A stretch of DNA of 30,546 nucleotides from an uncultured Oscillospiraceae bacterium. GTDB taxonomy: Bacteria > Bacillota > Clostridia > Oscillospirales > Oscillospiraceae. The translations under genes and the position numbers were made by a program. Each line of letters begins with the position of its first letter. The stretch's first letter is position 1. Positions 20,691 through 29,102 of this stretch are shown here, piece by piece. The notes beneath the pieces are model-generated. The model was not told the origin of the DNA and did not search any database. It saw only the letters and a list, made by a program, of their open reading frames with translations. The stretch covers positions 1-30,546 of the forward strand of contig CAKTGM010000022.1 of the NCBI GenBank assembly GCA_934561515.1. The letters run 5' to 3'.

Positions 20691-20778
20691 TGGCGGAGAG
20701 AGTGGGATTCGAACCCACGGATGCTTTCACATCGCCGGTTTTCAAGACCGGTGCCTTCAACCGCTCGGCCATCTCTCC
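20691..20778 (-). tRNA. tRNA-Ser(TGA)
   Basis: The acceptor stem is GGAGAGA/TCTCTCC with an encoded CCA. Anticodon loop CTTGAAA between CCGGT and ACCGG gives TGA (Ser, UCA). It has a long variable arm and the GGTTCGAATCC T-loop. It lies 22 bases upstream of tRNA-Ser(GCT), probably in one transcript. Confidence 0.95.
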
Positions 20779-20884
20779 GGATCATGAGTTCGCGTCTTCT
20801 CCCAAACGCAGGTATAATATTACCACATCCGATAGGGGTTTGTCAACCGGAATTACACTCTTTTTAGTGGAAAAGCGATTTTTT

Positions 20885-20923
20885 GTAAAAAACGGCGCTC
20901 GACCGGTTCAATCGAGCGCCGTT
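20885..20923 (-). terminator. intrinsic terminator of the folate operon
   Basis: A perfect 12-bp stem, AACGGCGCTCGA and TCGAGCGCCGTT, with a 9-base loop is followed on the minus strand by a T-run. It lies 27 bases after the folBK stop. Confidence 0.9.
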
Positions 20924-20949
20924 CTCTTTCGTCCGTCAGAAAGTGAGCC

Positions 20950-21783
20950 TTACGCCTTGCACAGCTCGTCCGCCAGCTGGGCGACGGTCTTGTGCAGCAA
21001 GGGATGGCGCTTGCTCGGGGCGATCTCCCTGAGCGGCAGCAGGACAAAGTCCCTCATGTGCATCTCAACATGGGGGATGATGAGGTCCGCATCGTCCATC
21101 ACAAGGTCGTCGTAGAGCAGGATATCAAGATCCAGCGTGCGCGGGCCCCAGTGGACAAGGCGCTCGCGGTGCGCCTCCTGCTCGATATCGTGCAGGCGAT
21201 CGAGCAGCTCGTGCGGCGGCAGGAAGGTCTTGATCTCCAGACAGGCGTTGAGAAAATCGTCCTGCTCCACCCCGCCGTAGGGCGCGGTCTTAAGATAGGA
21301 GGACACCTTCTCGACCTTGCAGCCGTGCAGCTGATCGAGCGCGCGCACCGCGCCGTCGAGATACGCCTTCTTGTCCCCAAGGTTCGAGCCGAGGGCGATG
21401 TAGGCGGTGTGCCAGAAGCGCGTGATCTTCACCGACACGGTCTTCACGGGAAGACCCACGGGCGCCCACGGCTTCTTGAGCTCCAGCGTCAGCCCCTTCA
21501 CGAGCGGATAGTGGAGGAGGACTTCCTCCGCCATGTGCTCCGCCGCCGTCTCGATGAGCTGGAAGGTGTGGTCGTGCATATAGTCGGTGAGGAAGGCGCT
21601 GACCTCTCCGTAGTGGACGGACTTTTCAAGGCAGTCCGCGATTCCCGCCGGGCGGGTATCCACATAGAGGACAAGGGAGATGACAAACTTCTGCCCCAGA
21701 CGGTTTTCCTCGGGAAACACGCCGTGGCGGGCAAAGACCTCCAGATCCTCTACATGGATCTCATCGTAAGGAAGCGTCGTCAT
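20950..21783 (-). CDS. folBK: bifunctional dihydroneopterin aldolase / HPPK
   Basis: A 277-residue fusion. Residues 1-120 are dihydroneopterin aldolase (FolB: ARHGVFPEEN with the conserved Glu near 25-26; ELKKPWAP with the conserved Lys at 103-104). Residues 126-277 are 6-hydroxymethyl-dihydropterin pyrophosphokinase (FolK: GSNLGD at 132-137; RTLDLDILLYDD at 215-226). The enzyme converts dihydroneopterin to 6-hydroxymethyl-dihydropterin and then pyrophosphorylates it. The start at 21783 lies just after the folP stop, with GGAAGGA upstream. It is the last gene of the folate operon. Confidence 0.95.
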   Translation of the reverse strand: MTTLPYDEIHVEDLEVFARHGVFPEENRLGQKFVISLVLYVDTRPAGIADCLEKSVHYGEVSAFLTDYMHDHTFQLIETAAEHMAEEVLLHYPLVKGLTLELKKPWAPVGLPVKTVSVKITRFWHTAYIALGSNLGDKKAYLDGAVRALDQLHGCKVEKVSSYLKTAPYGGVEQDDFLNACLEIKTFLPPHELLDRLHDIEQEAHRERLVHWGPRTLDLDILLYDDLVMDDADLIIPHVEMHMRDFVLLPLREIAPSKRHPLLHKTVAQLADELCKA

Positions 21784-21784
21784 A

Positions 21785-22606
21785 TCAGCCGTTCCTTCCG
21801 TCGCGCAGGATGGCCTGCGTCATGCGGATCGCGCGCAGGTTTTCCTTCACGTCATGGACGCGGACGAAGGCCGCGCCCTTGAGCACGCCCATCACGGTGG
21901 TCACCATCGTGCCCTCCACGCGCTGATCGGTGGGCAGATCCAGCGCCTGACCGATGCAGGACTTGCGGGAGGTCGCCAGCAGCACGGGATAACCCATGTC
22001 GCACAGGCACTCTAAGTGATGGATGATGGTGAGATTGTGCTCGTAGTTCTTGCCGAAGCCCACACCGGGGTCAAGGATGATCTGGTCGTCGGCGATGCCG
22101 GCCTCCCTGGCGATGGCAAGGCAGCCGCGCATATCCTCGCAGAATTCATCGAGGAAGTTGTTGTATTCCGCCTTCTCGCGGTTGTGCATCAGGCAGCAGG
22201 GGACCTTGTACTGCGCGATGAGGTCCGCCACCTTGCGGTCGTACTTGAGACCCCAGACGTCGTTGACGAGGTCGGCGCCCGCCTTGAGCGCCTCCGCCAC
22301 CACGGGGCTTTTGTAGCTGTCGATGGAAACGGGGACGTCGAATTCCTTCTTGATCATCTCGATGACGGGAACGACACGGTCGATCTCCTCCTGTACGCTG
22401 ATCTGCACATGGCCGGGACGGGTGGACTCGCCGCCCACGTCCACAATGGCCGCGCCCTCGGCGATCATATCGGCCGTGTGGCGGCGGGCATCGTCCAGAT
22501 TGTTCCAGCGTCCGCCGTCGGAGAAGGAGTCAGGGGTCACATTCAGAATACCCATAATGGAGCAGTCGTGCTCCACATCAAAAAAGCGATTGCCAATTTT
22601 CATCAT
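21785..22606 (-). CDS. folP: dihydropteroate synthase
   Basis: A 273-residue TIM-barrel enzyme that condenses hydroxymethyl-dihydropterin pyrophosphate with p-aminobenzoate; it is the sulfonamide target. Signatures are MGILNVTPDSFSDGG at 18-32, VDVGGESTRPG near 55-65, SIDSYK near 94, DPGVGFGKN near 179 and LATSRKSCIG near 210. Length and motifs are normal. AAGGAG upstream supports the ATG at 22606 (or the second codon ATG). It follows the HD-domain gene in the folate operon. Confidence 0.96.
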   Translation of the reverse strand: MMKIGNRFFDVEHDCSIMGILNVTPDSFSDGGRWNNLDDARRHTADMIAEGAAIVDVGGESTRPGHVQISVQEEIDRVVPVIEMIKKEFDVPVSIDSYKSPVVAEALKAGADLVNDVWGLKYDRKVADLIAQYKVPCCLMHNREKAEYNNFLDEFCEDMRGCLAIAREAGIADDQIILDPGVGFGKNYEHNLTIIHHLECLCDMGYPVLLATSRKSCIGQALDLPTDQRVEGTMVTTVMGVLKGAAFVRVHDVKENLRAIRMTQAILRDGRNG

Positions 22607-22619
22607 CGTAAACGGCTCC

Positions 22620-23102
22620 TTATGCTCGTATTGTCATATTTTTCTTTTCTCGGCTCCAGTTGCATTCCGGCTCCGCCGCGCAGAAAAGGCACGCGCGCGA
22701 GGCCTTGTCCGCCCGGTAGAGCAGCGCCGCCAAGCCGTCCCGCGCCCGGTCTCCCCCGCCCCGGTGCTGCAGGATCGCCTGTGCGACCGCTTCGCGCTCC
22801 GCGATCGAAAAGCCGCAGTCCGCCATAATGATCTCCGCAAGCTGCGCGCCGGCCTCGTCGTGGGGGATGTCCTTCGTGTACTGGAGGTGGCGGCCGATGT
22901 CGTGCAGCAGGGCGGCGGCGTAGATGAGTTCTTTCTCTACGCCAAGGCCGCGCTCAAGGTTTTCAATGTAGGCAAGCCGCGCCACATCCAGAAAATGGGC
23001 GCGGTCGTGGCGGCAGAACACGCGGTCACGCTCAAGGCGGGCGATCTCATCCACGCTTTCCCGCCACAGCTTGTGGCGGCAGATGGCGTTGACGCGCTCC
23101 AT
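22620..23102 (-). CDS. HD-domain hydrolase within the folate operon
   Basis: A 160-residue protein of the HD phosphohydrolase superfamily. The metal-site pattern is H36 in HDRAHFLDVARLAY, H67-D68 in AALLHDIGRH and a further H81-D82 in IPHDEAG. The end has a short Cys segment (ACLFCAAEPEC). The ATG at 23102 overlaps the end of folE, so it is translationally coupled. Lying between folE and folP, it is a reasonable candidate for removing phosphates from dihydroneopterin triphosphate, a step with no other candidate in this operon. That activity is inferred from position only. Confidence 0.85.
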   Translation of the reverse strand: MERVNAICRHKLWRESVDEIARLERDRVFCRHDRAHFLDVARLAYIENLERGLGVEKELIYAAALLHDIGRHLQYTKDIPHDEAGAQLAEIIMADCGFSIAEREAVAQAILQHRGGGDRARDGLAALLYRADKASRACLFCAAEPECNWSREKKNMTIRA

Positions 23103-23103
23103 C

Positions 23104-23661
23104 TCAGCAGTGCTCCAGCATCCGGTAGAAGTCGGTGCGCAGGCGCTCGTCGTCATCGAACACGCCGCGCGTCACGACCGTCACGGTCTTCGCGCCCTGC
23201 TTTTTGATGCCGCGCATGGTCATGCACATATGCTCGGCCTGCACGAGCACCATCACGCCCTTGGGCTTGAGCTCATCCATAAAAGCGTCGGCGATCTGGG
23301 CGGTGAGACGCTCCTGCAGCTGGAAGCGCTTGGCAAACACCTCCACCGTCCGCGCTATCTTGCTCAGGCCCACCACTTCCCCGTTGGGGATGTAGGCGAT
23401 GGCCGCCGTGCCGTAGAAGGGCAGCATATGGTGCTCGCAGAAGGAGTAGAAATGAATGTCCTTTTCCAGCACCATGTCGTTGTTGTCCACGTGGAAGCGC
23501 TTTTGCAGGTGGGTCGCCGCCGAGTCGGTATAGCCGCCGGCCAGCTCCTCATACATCCGCGCGATGCGGTCAGGGGTCTCCAGCAGACCCTCACGGTTGA
23601 TATCCTCGCCGATCCCGCTGAGGATCAGGCGAACGCCTTCTTTGATCTTTTCCGAATCCAT
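23104..23661 (-). CDS. folE: GTP cyclohydrolase I
   Basis: A 185-residue type IA enzyme that makes 7,8-dihydroneopterin triphosphate from GTP, the first step of folate synthesis. Zinc ligands Cys75 and His78 (FCEHHMLPF) and Cys146 (QAEHMCMTMRG) are present. The segment GLSKIARTVEVFAKRFQLQE at 98-117 is the family signature. The ATG at 23661 is preferred because GGTGAGGGG lies 7-15 bases upstream; an in-frame ATG at 23682 overlaps the folC end and is the alternative. It is second in the operon, after folC. Confidence 0.96.
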   Translation of the reverse strand: MDSEKIKEGVRLILSGIGEDINREGLLETPDRIARMYEELAGGYTDSAATHLQKRFHVDNNDMVLEKDIHFYSFCEHHMLPFYGTAAIAYIPNGEVVGLSKIARTVEVFAKRFQLQERLTAQIADAFMDELKPKGVMVLVQAEHMCMTMRGIKKQGAKTVTVVTRGVFDDDERLRTDFYRMLEHC

Positions 23662-23671
23662 GCTCTGCCCC

Positions 23672-24955
23672 TCACCTTTCATTCACTGCGTCCGCGGCCT
23701 CGCCCAAAAAGGACAGAGAGCCGAAGACGATCACTGCATCTTCTTTTCCGGCCATTGCAAGCGCCTTTTCGACGCCGTGGGCCACACTGTCGGCCCACTC
23801 AACGCTCGGGTTCACCTTTCCCACTGCCTCTGCCAGCTCGCGGGCAGGCATGGCGCGGGGATTGCCGGGGGTCTCCACGGTGATGATGTGCTTTGCAAGG
23901 GGCGCGGTCAGGTCGATGACCTGCGCATAGTCCTTGTCCTTGAACATCCCCATGACGAAGTAGAGCGTCTTTCCGGGGAAGCAGCGCTCCAGAGAGTCCT
24001 TCAGCTCGCGGGCCGCGGCGGGGTTGTGCGCCCCGTCGATGATGACTGTGGGGTCGCGGCGCAGCGTGGTGAAGCGGCCGCGCCAGACGGTGTGCGCCAT
24101 TCCCTCACGCACCTGCTGATCGGAGAGCGCGTAGCCGAGCTTTCGCAGCGTCTCCACGCCCTCGAGCGCGAGGGCGGCATTTTTGATCTGATAGCTGCCC
24201 GCAAGCGAGATGGCGACATTCTCCCACGCTTTATAGGAGAAGGTCTGCCCCTCCGTGCCGCAGCGCACGTCGCTGATCTTGCTCTCGTCCACCGCTTGCA
24301 GCGCGCAGTGCTGCTCTTTGCAGGTATCCTCGATGACCTGCATGGCCTCGCGCTCCTGCTGGGCGGAAACGACCATGGTCTCCGGCTTGATGATGCCGGC
24401 CTTCTGCGCGGCGATCTTCGCGAGCGTATCGCCCAGAAGGTCGGTGTGGTCCATGCTGATGGAAGCGATGACCTCCATCACGGTGGTGGTGATGACGTTG
24501 GTGGCGTCCAGAAGGCCGCCGCAGCCCACTTCCAGCGTCACGATGTCGCAGCGCTTTTCCTTGAAATAGAGGAACGCCAGCGCGGTCTCCATCTCAAAGG
24601 CGGTGGGGCTGGGAAGGCCCGCCTTCTGCATCTCCTCAGCGGCGGCGGCAATGGCCGTCACATGGCGGGCGAGGGACTCCTTTTCGATGTATTCCCCGTC
24701 CACTTGAATGCGCTCCCGGTAGGAAAACAGCGTGGGAGAGATGTAACGACCGGTACGGTAGCCCGCACCGGTCAGGATCGTGGAAAGATACGCCAGAACC
24801 GATCCTTTTCCGTTGGTACCGGAAATGTGGATGAACTTCAAGTCGTTCTGAGGATCGCCCAGACGACGCAGCAGTTCTCTCATGCTCTCCAAGCCAAGCA
24901 CACTTCCGTATTTGGAAACTTCGTCCAAATATACTCTTGCTTCTATGTAATTCAT
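23672..24955 (-). CDS. folC: folylpolyglutamate synthase / dihydrofolate synthase
   Basis: A 427-residue Mur-ligase-family enzyme that adds glutamate to dihydropteroate or folates. The ATP-binding P-loop ISGTNGKGS is at 44-52. The segment TLEVGCGGLLDATN is the family EVGLGGRLDATN motif with two substitutions. SMDHTDLLGDTLAKIAAQKA and IIDGAHNP follow in the right order. The start at 24955 has AAGGAG upstream. It is the first gene of the folate operon, from a promoter at 25006-25034. Confidence 0.95.
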   Translation of the reverse strand: MNYIEARVYLDEVSKYGSVLGLESMRELLRRLGDPQNDLKFIHISGTNGKGSVLAYLSTILTGAGYRTGRYISPTLFSYRERIQVDGEYIEKESLARHVTAIAAAAEEMQKAGLPSPTAFEMETALAFLYFKEKRCDIVTLEVGCGGLLDATNVITTTVMEVIASISMDHTDLLGDTLAKIAAQKAGIIKPETMVVSAQQEREAMQVIEDTCKEQHCALQAVDESKISDVRCGTEGQTFSYKAWENVAISLAGSYQIKNAALALEGVETLRKLGYALSDQQVREGMAHTVWRGRFTTLRRDPTVIIDGAHNPAAARELKDSLERCFPGKTLYFVMGMFKDKDYAQVIDLTAPLAKHIITVETPGNPRAMPARELAEAVGKVNPSVEWADSVAHGVEKALAMAGKEDAVIVFGSLSFLGEAADAVNER

Positions 24956-24969
24956 ACTGCTCCTTACCA

Positions 24970-25034
24970 GAGACGGTCGGCCGTCTCCGAATGTAGTCGG
25001 GATGTATTATATTCCCGCTGCCGGATTCCTGCAA
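24970..25034 (-). promoter_or_regulatory. promoter and leader hairpin of the folate operon
   Basis: On the minus strand, TTGCAG (CTGCAA at 25029-25034), 17-base spacer and TATAAT (ATTATA at 25006-25011). The short leader contains a 7-bp hairpin, GAGACGG and CCGTCTC (24970-24987), just before the ribosome site. It does not resemble the THF riboswitch. Confidence 0.75.
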
Positions 25035-25087
25035 TCATTTCCTGCATTTTTCCACCGTTTATTTTTAAGAATATCATCGAATTCGGA

Positions 25088-25128
25088 TAAAAAAAGCCGA
25101 ATCTGCAAGATTTCGTGCAGATTCGGCT
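25088..25128 (-). terminator. intrinsic terminator downstream of the M20 peptidase operon
   Basis: A perfect 12-bp stem, AGCCGAATCTGC and GCAGATTCGGCT, with a 10-base loop is followed on the minus strand by seven T. It lies about 80 bases after the peptidase stop and just before the folC promoter. Confidence 0.92.
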
Positions 25129-25209
25129 GCTTTAGAATGTAAAGAGTGCTCCTTCCCGCCGCATTTGCAGGAAAAAAGGCGAAGCAGAACGCGCTGCCAT
25201 GCGCGCTTT

Positions 25210-26547
25210 TCAGCGGTAATTTCTGAGCAGCCGCTTGTAGAAATCGACCGCCAGATGGAGCTTATCGACGCTGATGTTCTCATTCTCCCCGTGCACCGAG
25301 GCATACTGCTGCTTGTCGATGTCGATGGGGGCAAAGCGGATCACCGCGTCGGAAAGGTTCGAAAAATGCCTTGCGTCCGTGCCCGCAGGAAGGATGAACG
25401 GCGCTGCCGCGGCATAGGGGAAGCTTTCCTCCACGGTCTTTTTGATGTAGCGGTAGCCGCCGCTTTCAAGGGACGCCGGGCGGTAATACTCGTTGTCCTC
25501 GTCGCGCACGGTGATCTCAACGGCGTGCTTCGCCGCGAGAGCGCGCAGGGTCTCAAGGTCCTTTGCAAAATCCGCGTCGTTGATGCAGCGCAGGAACGCT
25601 TCGCCCGTGCAGCTTCCTTCCTCGTCGGTCGAGAGCCTGCGGAAGGTGCAGCCCGTGCCCAGCATCTCCCCCGCCGCGGCGTTGAGCTTCGGCATGAGCT
25701 TGATGAGAAGAGCGGAGAAAAGATTCAGATGAGAAAAGACAAAGCCCATGGGAAAGCGCATATGCGGCGCCAGCGCCTCGAACATGCCCCGCACCTCGGG
25801 GTGGAGCCTGCGGAGGAAGGGCTTTTTCTCGTCGACCTCTGCAATGAACTCCGCCATGCGCATGACTGGCGTTTTGTGTCCGCCTGCGAGTCCCGCGTGG
25901 CCGGGGAGGTTCTTTGCGCTGAGCTGCGCGGTGCATCTTCCCTTTTCGTGCACGGCCATCATCGCGCATTTTCTGTCGATCCCCGCCATGGGCGCTTCGA
26001 TCACCGCGCCGCCCTCGTCGATGATCCAGTCGAAGGTGATCTTCTTCTCGTTGAAGCAGTCGAGCGCGAGGCGCGCCCCGTTGCCGCCCGTCTCCTCGTT
26101 GTGGGAGGAAAAGAGATAGACGTTGACAGGAAATGCGAAGCCCTCTTCGAGCAGCTCCTCGATGGCGGTAAACTCCGCGAACAGCGGCGTCTTCGTGTCG
26201 ACCGTTCCCCTGCCCCAGAGCTTTCCGTCCCGGATGGTGCCGCCGAAGGCCTTCTCCTGCCATGTCCCCTTCGCTTCGACCACGTCATGGTGGGACATCA
26301 CCATAACGTTTCTGCACTCATCCTTGCCTTTTATTTTGTAGAGGTAGGCATCGTTGCCGAGGATCGTGCGCTCCGCCGCCTCCGTCATCCGGGGGAAGAG
26401 CGTCTCGATCACCCGCCGGAGCTTCAGAAATTCCTCCGCCTCGAATCCATCCTTTTTCGATACCGTCCGGCAGCGGATCATCTCAGCAAGGCGCTCGGCG
26501 TAGCGGAGATCGCGCTCCTCCAAAGAAATGTTCTTACTGTCCGTCAC
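25210..26547 (-). CDS. M20-family metallopeptidase
   Basis: A 445-residue zinc peptidase or amidohydrolase of the M20/CPS1 branch. Metal and catalytic residues are visible: H86 and D88 (SHHDVV), D117 (GRGTVDTK), the paired E151-E152 (HNEETGG) and a further acidic position in IIDEGG. A C-terminal His lies in ASVHGENENIS. A dimerisation domain occupies the middle. Substrates of such enzymes are small peptides or N-acyl amino acids. The GTG start at 26547 overlaps the transporter's stop (GTGA) and has AAGGAG 8 bases upstream. It is the last gene of a three-gene operon, so it probably acts on what the transporter imports. Confidence 0.92.
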   Translation of the reverse strand: MTDSKNISLEERDLRYAERLAEMIRCRTVSKKDGFEAEEFLKLRRVIETLFPRMTEAAERTILGNDAYLYKIKGKDECRNVMVMSHHDVVEAKGTWQEKAFGGTIRDGKLWGRGTVDTKTPLFAEFTAIEELLEEGFAFPVNVYLFSSHNEETGGNGARLALDCFNEKKITFDWIIDEGGAVIEAPMAGIDRKCAMMAVHEKGRCTAQLSAKNLPGHAGLAGGHKTPVMRMAEFIAEVDEKKPFLRRLHPEVRGMFEALAPHMRFPMGFVFSHLNLFSALLIKLMPKLNAAAGEMLGTGCTFRRLSTDEEGSCTGEAFLRCINDADFAKDLETLRALAAKHAVEITVRDEDNEYYRPASLESGGYRYIKKTVEESFPYAAAAPFILPAGTDARHFSNLSDAVIRFAPIDIDKQQYASVHGENENISVDKLHLAVDFYKRLLRNYR

Positions 26548-27926
26548 AGCGTTTCTCCTTCTTTCCCGCTTCCCGCGATCACCGAAAGAACTTCGCTCTC
26601 CCGGTAGCGCAGGAAGACAAAAATCGCGAGGATACAGAAAAGGCTCCCCGCCACAGCCGTCAGCTTAAGGCCGAGCACGCCGACATTTTCGCCTGCCGCC
26701 GCGCCCGTAACGATCAGCGAGGGCACGATCATAATGGCAAGGGAGTTGCCCATCTTCACGATGAAGCTCCTCGCCGCGCCGAAGATGCCCTCCTGGTTGA
26801 CGCCGGTCGTCACGGTGTCGTACTGGATGATATCGGCCATCATCGCCCCCGGCAGCACGTTGAGCACGGCAAACGGGAAGGAGACGAAGAGCGCAAACAC
26901 ACAGGCGAGCACGAGTCGGTTCCCCGGGAGCTTATCGCTGAAGCAGATGACGATCTCCGCTGCGGAGAAGACCATGCAGCCGAGCAGGATGGGAAGCTTT
27001 TTGCCCCGCTTTTTTGCAAACCTGTTGACAAAGGGATACATCAGAAGCGAGCCTGCGATGGAGATCGCGAGGATCAGCACGGAATAGGTCTCCGCAAGGC
27101 CCATGAGCGACGTTACATAATACATGATGCAGGCCTGAAAAAAGGCCATGCCCGTATTTTCCAGCAGCTGGCCCAGCGTGACCAGCCGGAAATGCCTGTT
27201 GGAAAAGGCGTGCCTGAGCGATTCGCCCAGCGTCACATTCGGGATGATCGAATGAACATAGTCCTTTTCGCGGATGGTGTAGGCCGGAATCAGCAGCAGG
27301 ATGATGCCGATAAACGTGTAGATGCCGAAGGTCATCCGCCACGCAGACAGCGTCTCCATGCCCGCGCCCTTGAACGCGCTGACGATCAGGGGGCTCACAT
27401 AGCCGAGCGCGCTGCCCGTCACGAAGAAGAAGGAGCTCACGGTGTAGGCGTTCACGCGCATGGGGCCATCCTGAATGAGCTCGGGGATGAGCGCGTTGTG
27501 CGGGATCATGTAGAGTGTGAAGAAAAAGTAATAGCCCCACATGAAGGCGGCGATCCACACGGTGTTGAGGCCGCTCACGGCCTGGATCGGCACAAAGAAG
27601 ATGAGCAGTGCGCAAAGCCCGAAGGGAATGGCCGCTTTTTTCATCATGGGAATTCTTCTGCCGTCTCTGTGCTTGCTCTTATCCGAGCCTGCCGCGATGA
27701 GCGGGTCGGTCACCGCGTCGATGATATGGCCGATGGCCTTGATCGTGCCGATGATCGTGAGAATGCCGAGCACGATCCGTCCCTGCGGGATAAGGTCAGG
27801 GATTCCCGATGCCTTGGACGGCTGGTAAAAATAAATGAGATAGTTGTTGAGCATGGTCGTAAAAAGGCCCACTGCAAACTGCGGCAGGCACAGTCTTACG
27901 ATCAGGGAGTTGTCTACCGCTTTCAT
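26544..27926 (-). CDS. GPH/MFS-family cation-coupled transporter
   Basis: A 460-residue membrane protein with twelve hydrophobic segments. The glycoside-pentoside-hexuronide (MelB-like) signature is clear: DAVTDPLIAAGSDKS in loop 2-3, followed by KHRDGRRIPMM, and a PHNALIPEL motif near helix 5. The family usually imports sugars with Na+ or H+, but here the partners are a peptidase and a thiazoline-hydrolase-family protein, so the substrate may be a peptide-like or sulfur-containing compound. The start ATG at 27926 overlaps the upstream stop, and the stop overlaps the M20 start. Confidence 0.9.
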   Translation of the reverse strand: MKAVDNSLIVRLCLPQFAVGLFTTMLNNYLIYFYQPSKASGIPDLIPQGRIVLGILTIIGTIKAIGHIIDAVTDPLIAAGSDKSKHRDGRRIPMMKKAAIPFGLCALLIFFVPIQAVSGLNTVWIAAFMWGYYFFFTLYMIPHNALIPELIQDGPMRVNAYTVSSFFFVTGSALGYVSPLIVSAFKGAGMETLSAWRMTFGIYTFIGIILLLIPAYTIREKDYVHSIIPNVTLGESLRHAFSNRHFRLVTLGQLLENTGMAFFQACIMYYVTSLMGLAETYSVLILAISIAGSLLMYPFVNRFAKKRGKKLPILLGCMVFSAAEIVICFSDKLPGNRLVLACVFALFVSFPFAVLNVLPGAMMADIIQYDTVTTGVNQEGIFGAARSFIVKMGNSLAIMIVPSLIVTGAAAGENVGVLGLKLTAVAGSLFCILAIFVFLRYRESEVLSVIAGSGKEGETL

Positions 27927-28438
27927 TGCTCCCCCTGCTTTTCGCTCGACTTAATGTAGCGCAGGGCGCAGACATCGTCGCCCTTGGCGATGGCCTTGGG
28001 CAGCTCCAGCCGCGCGTCAAAGCACTTGCCGATGCCGTGGTCGCCGCACATGGCGATGTCGCAGAGCCGCGCGATCTCCTCATCGCTGCATCCGGCCTTC
28101 TGCCATGCCTTCACGAGCGGGCAGTAGTGGAAGTCGAGATACAGGGTATCGTCCGTGCTCTCCACCACGTCCATTTCAAAGACCCAGCGCGCGGCCTTGG
28201 TGAAAAGCGTCTTTTTCAGTCCCTTGAGGCTCTTGGTACCGCCCTGCTTCACAAGATCCGTTCCCTGAGAAATGCCGCAGCGCGAGATTGCGGCCGAGGC
28301 AAAATCGGTGGGGTCGAGGCCTCGCTTCTCCGCCTCGTCGGTCAGGAGATAGAGCCAGAAGGCGCGGTGCTCCAAAAGCTCTCTGATTTTGACCACGAAT
28401 GGGTTTTTGATCTTTGCTTCGTTGACGATTTTTGACAT
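27923..28438 (-). CDS. L-2-amino-thiazoline-4-carboxylic acid hydrolase-family protein
   Basis: A 171-residue cytoplasmic protein. The C-terminal half has the family pattern FHYCPLVKAWQKAGCSDEEI, then LCDIAMCGDHGIG and KCFDARLELPKAIAKGDDVC. The Cys and His in HYC and the acidic CD/GD pairs would be the active-site candidates. The named founder hydrolyses 2-aminothiazoline-4-carboxylate on the way to cysteine, but most relatives are untested. It is the first gene of the operon with a GPH/MFS transporter and an M20 peptidase; all junctions are 4-base overlaps. The start is ATG 28438, with GAGGGAAAG upstream. Confidence 0.82.
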   Translation of the reverse strand: MSKIVNEAKIKNPFVVKIRELLEHRAFWLYLLTDEAEKRGLDPTDFASAAISRCGISQGTDLVKQGGTKSLKGLKKTLFTKAARWVFEMDVVESTDDTLYLDFHYCPLVKAWQKAGCSDEEIARLCDIAMCGDHGIGKCFDARLELPKAIAKGDDVCALRYIKSSEKQGEQ

Positions 28439-28491
28439 GATTCTCTTTCCCTCTCATCTTTCCTATCATTCTGCATTTGTGCATTAGGGAA

Positions 28492-28500
28492 ATTATATCA
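28492..28500 (-). promoter_or_regulatory. extended -10 promoter of the hydrolase-transporter-peptidase operon
   Basis: The minus strand reads TGATATAAT, an extended -10 with perfect TATAAT (ATTATA at 28492-28497). The -35 is weak (GATACA at 17 bases). Confidence 0.6.
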
Positions 28501-28604
28501 CACTTTGAGAGGTTTGTATCTACTTATTTTAATACCCGCACTGTTCCTGCAAGCAAAATAAATCTACAGATCGCTTTCTTCGTTCACGGGATAAGCGATG
28601 TGTC

Positions 28605-28632
28605 TTGTCAAAGCCCAAAAATGCGGTATAAT
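28605..28632 (+). promoter_or_regulatory. sigma-A promoter of the deformylase-EFR1 operon
   Basis: TTGTCA at 28605-28610, a 16-base spacer and TATAAT at 28627-28632, 46 bases before the deformylase start. Confidence 0.75.
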
Positions 28633-28677
28633 GAGATCATCGCTTCCCCTGAAGCGGAGCGCACAGGAGGACTGTAT

Positions 28678-29088
28678 ATGATTTGTGAAATTTGCAGGGA
28701 CGAGGCTTTTCTCGCCCAGAAAGCCGAAGCAGCCACGCCGGACGATCGCGGCGCAGCGCAGGACCTGCTCGACACGCTGCGCTTTCACAAAGCGGGCTGC
28801 GTCGGTATGGCGGCGAATATGATCGGCGCCAACAAGCGCATCATCGCTTTCGACTGCGAGGGCGGCGATATGCTGATGTTCAACCCCGTTATTGTCAAAA
28901 AATCCGGCCCCTACGAGGCCGAGGAAGGCTGCCTGTCGCTTGCCGGCACGCGGAAGACGAAGCGCTATCAAAGCATCAAGGTCCAGTGGCAGAACGAGGC
29001 CTTCCAGACCCGTCTCAAAACCTTCACCGGCTGGACGGCCGAGATCATCCAGCACGAGATCGACCACTGCGACGGCATCATCATCTGA
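28678..29088 (+). CDS. def: peptide deformylase, short clostridial type
   Basis: A 136-residue metalloenzyme that removes the formyl group from nascent peptides. The three motifs are present: motif 1 is VGMAANMIG (usually GxGLAAxQ, here with Met and Asn), motif 2 is EEGCLS with the metal-binding Cys, and motif 3 is QHEIDH with the catalytic Glu and two His ligands. It is shorter than the roughly 165-residue canonical enzyme and matches a common second deformylase type of Clostridia. AGGAGG precedes ATG 28678. It forms an operon with the EFR1 gene 14 bases downstream. The motif 1 change may alter activity or substrate. Confidence 0.92.
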   Translation: MICEICRDEAFLAQKAEAATPDDRGAAQDLLDTLRFHKAGCVGMAANMIGANKRIIAFDCEGGDMLMFNPVIVKKSGPYEAEEGCLSLAGTRKTKRYQSIKVQWQNEAFQTRLKTFTGWTAEIIQHEIDHCDGIII

Positions 29089-29102
29089 TACAGGAGGACG
29101 CG

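Noticed and set aside
24956..25073. Possible tetrahydrofolate riboswitch before folC
   Set aside because: The leader is under 50 bases after the promoter and contains only one 7-bp hairpin; it is too short for the known aptamer.
23564..25090. Plus-strand open frame of about 500 codons opposite folC
   Set aside because: Antisense shadow of folC; no ribosome site and no recognisable domain.
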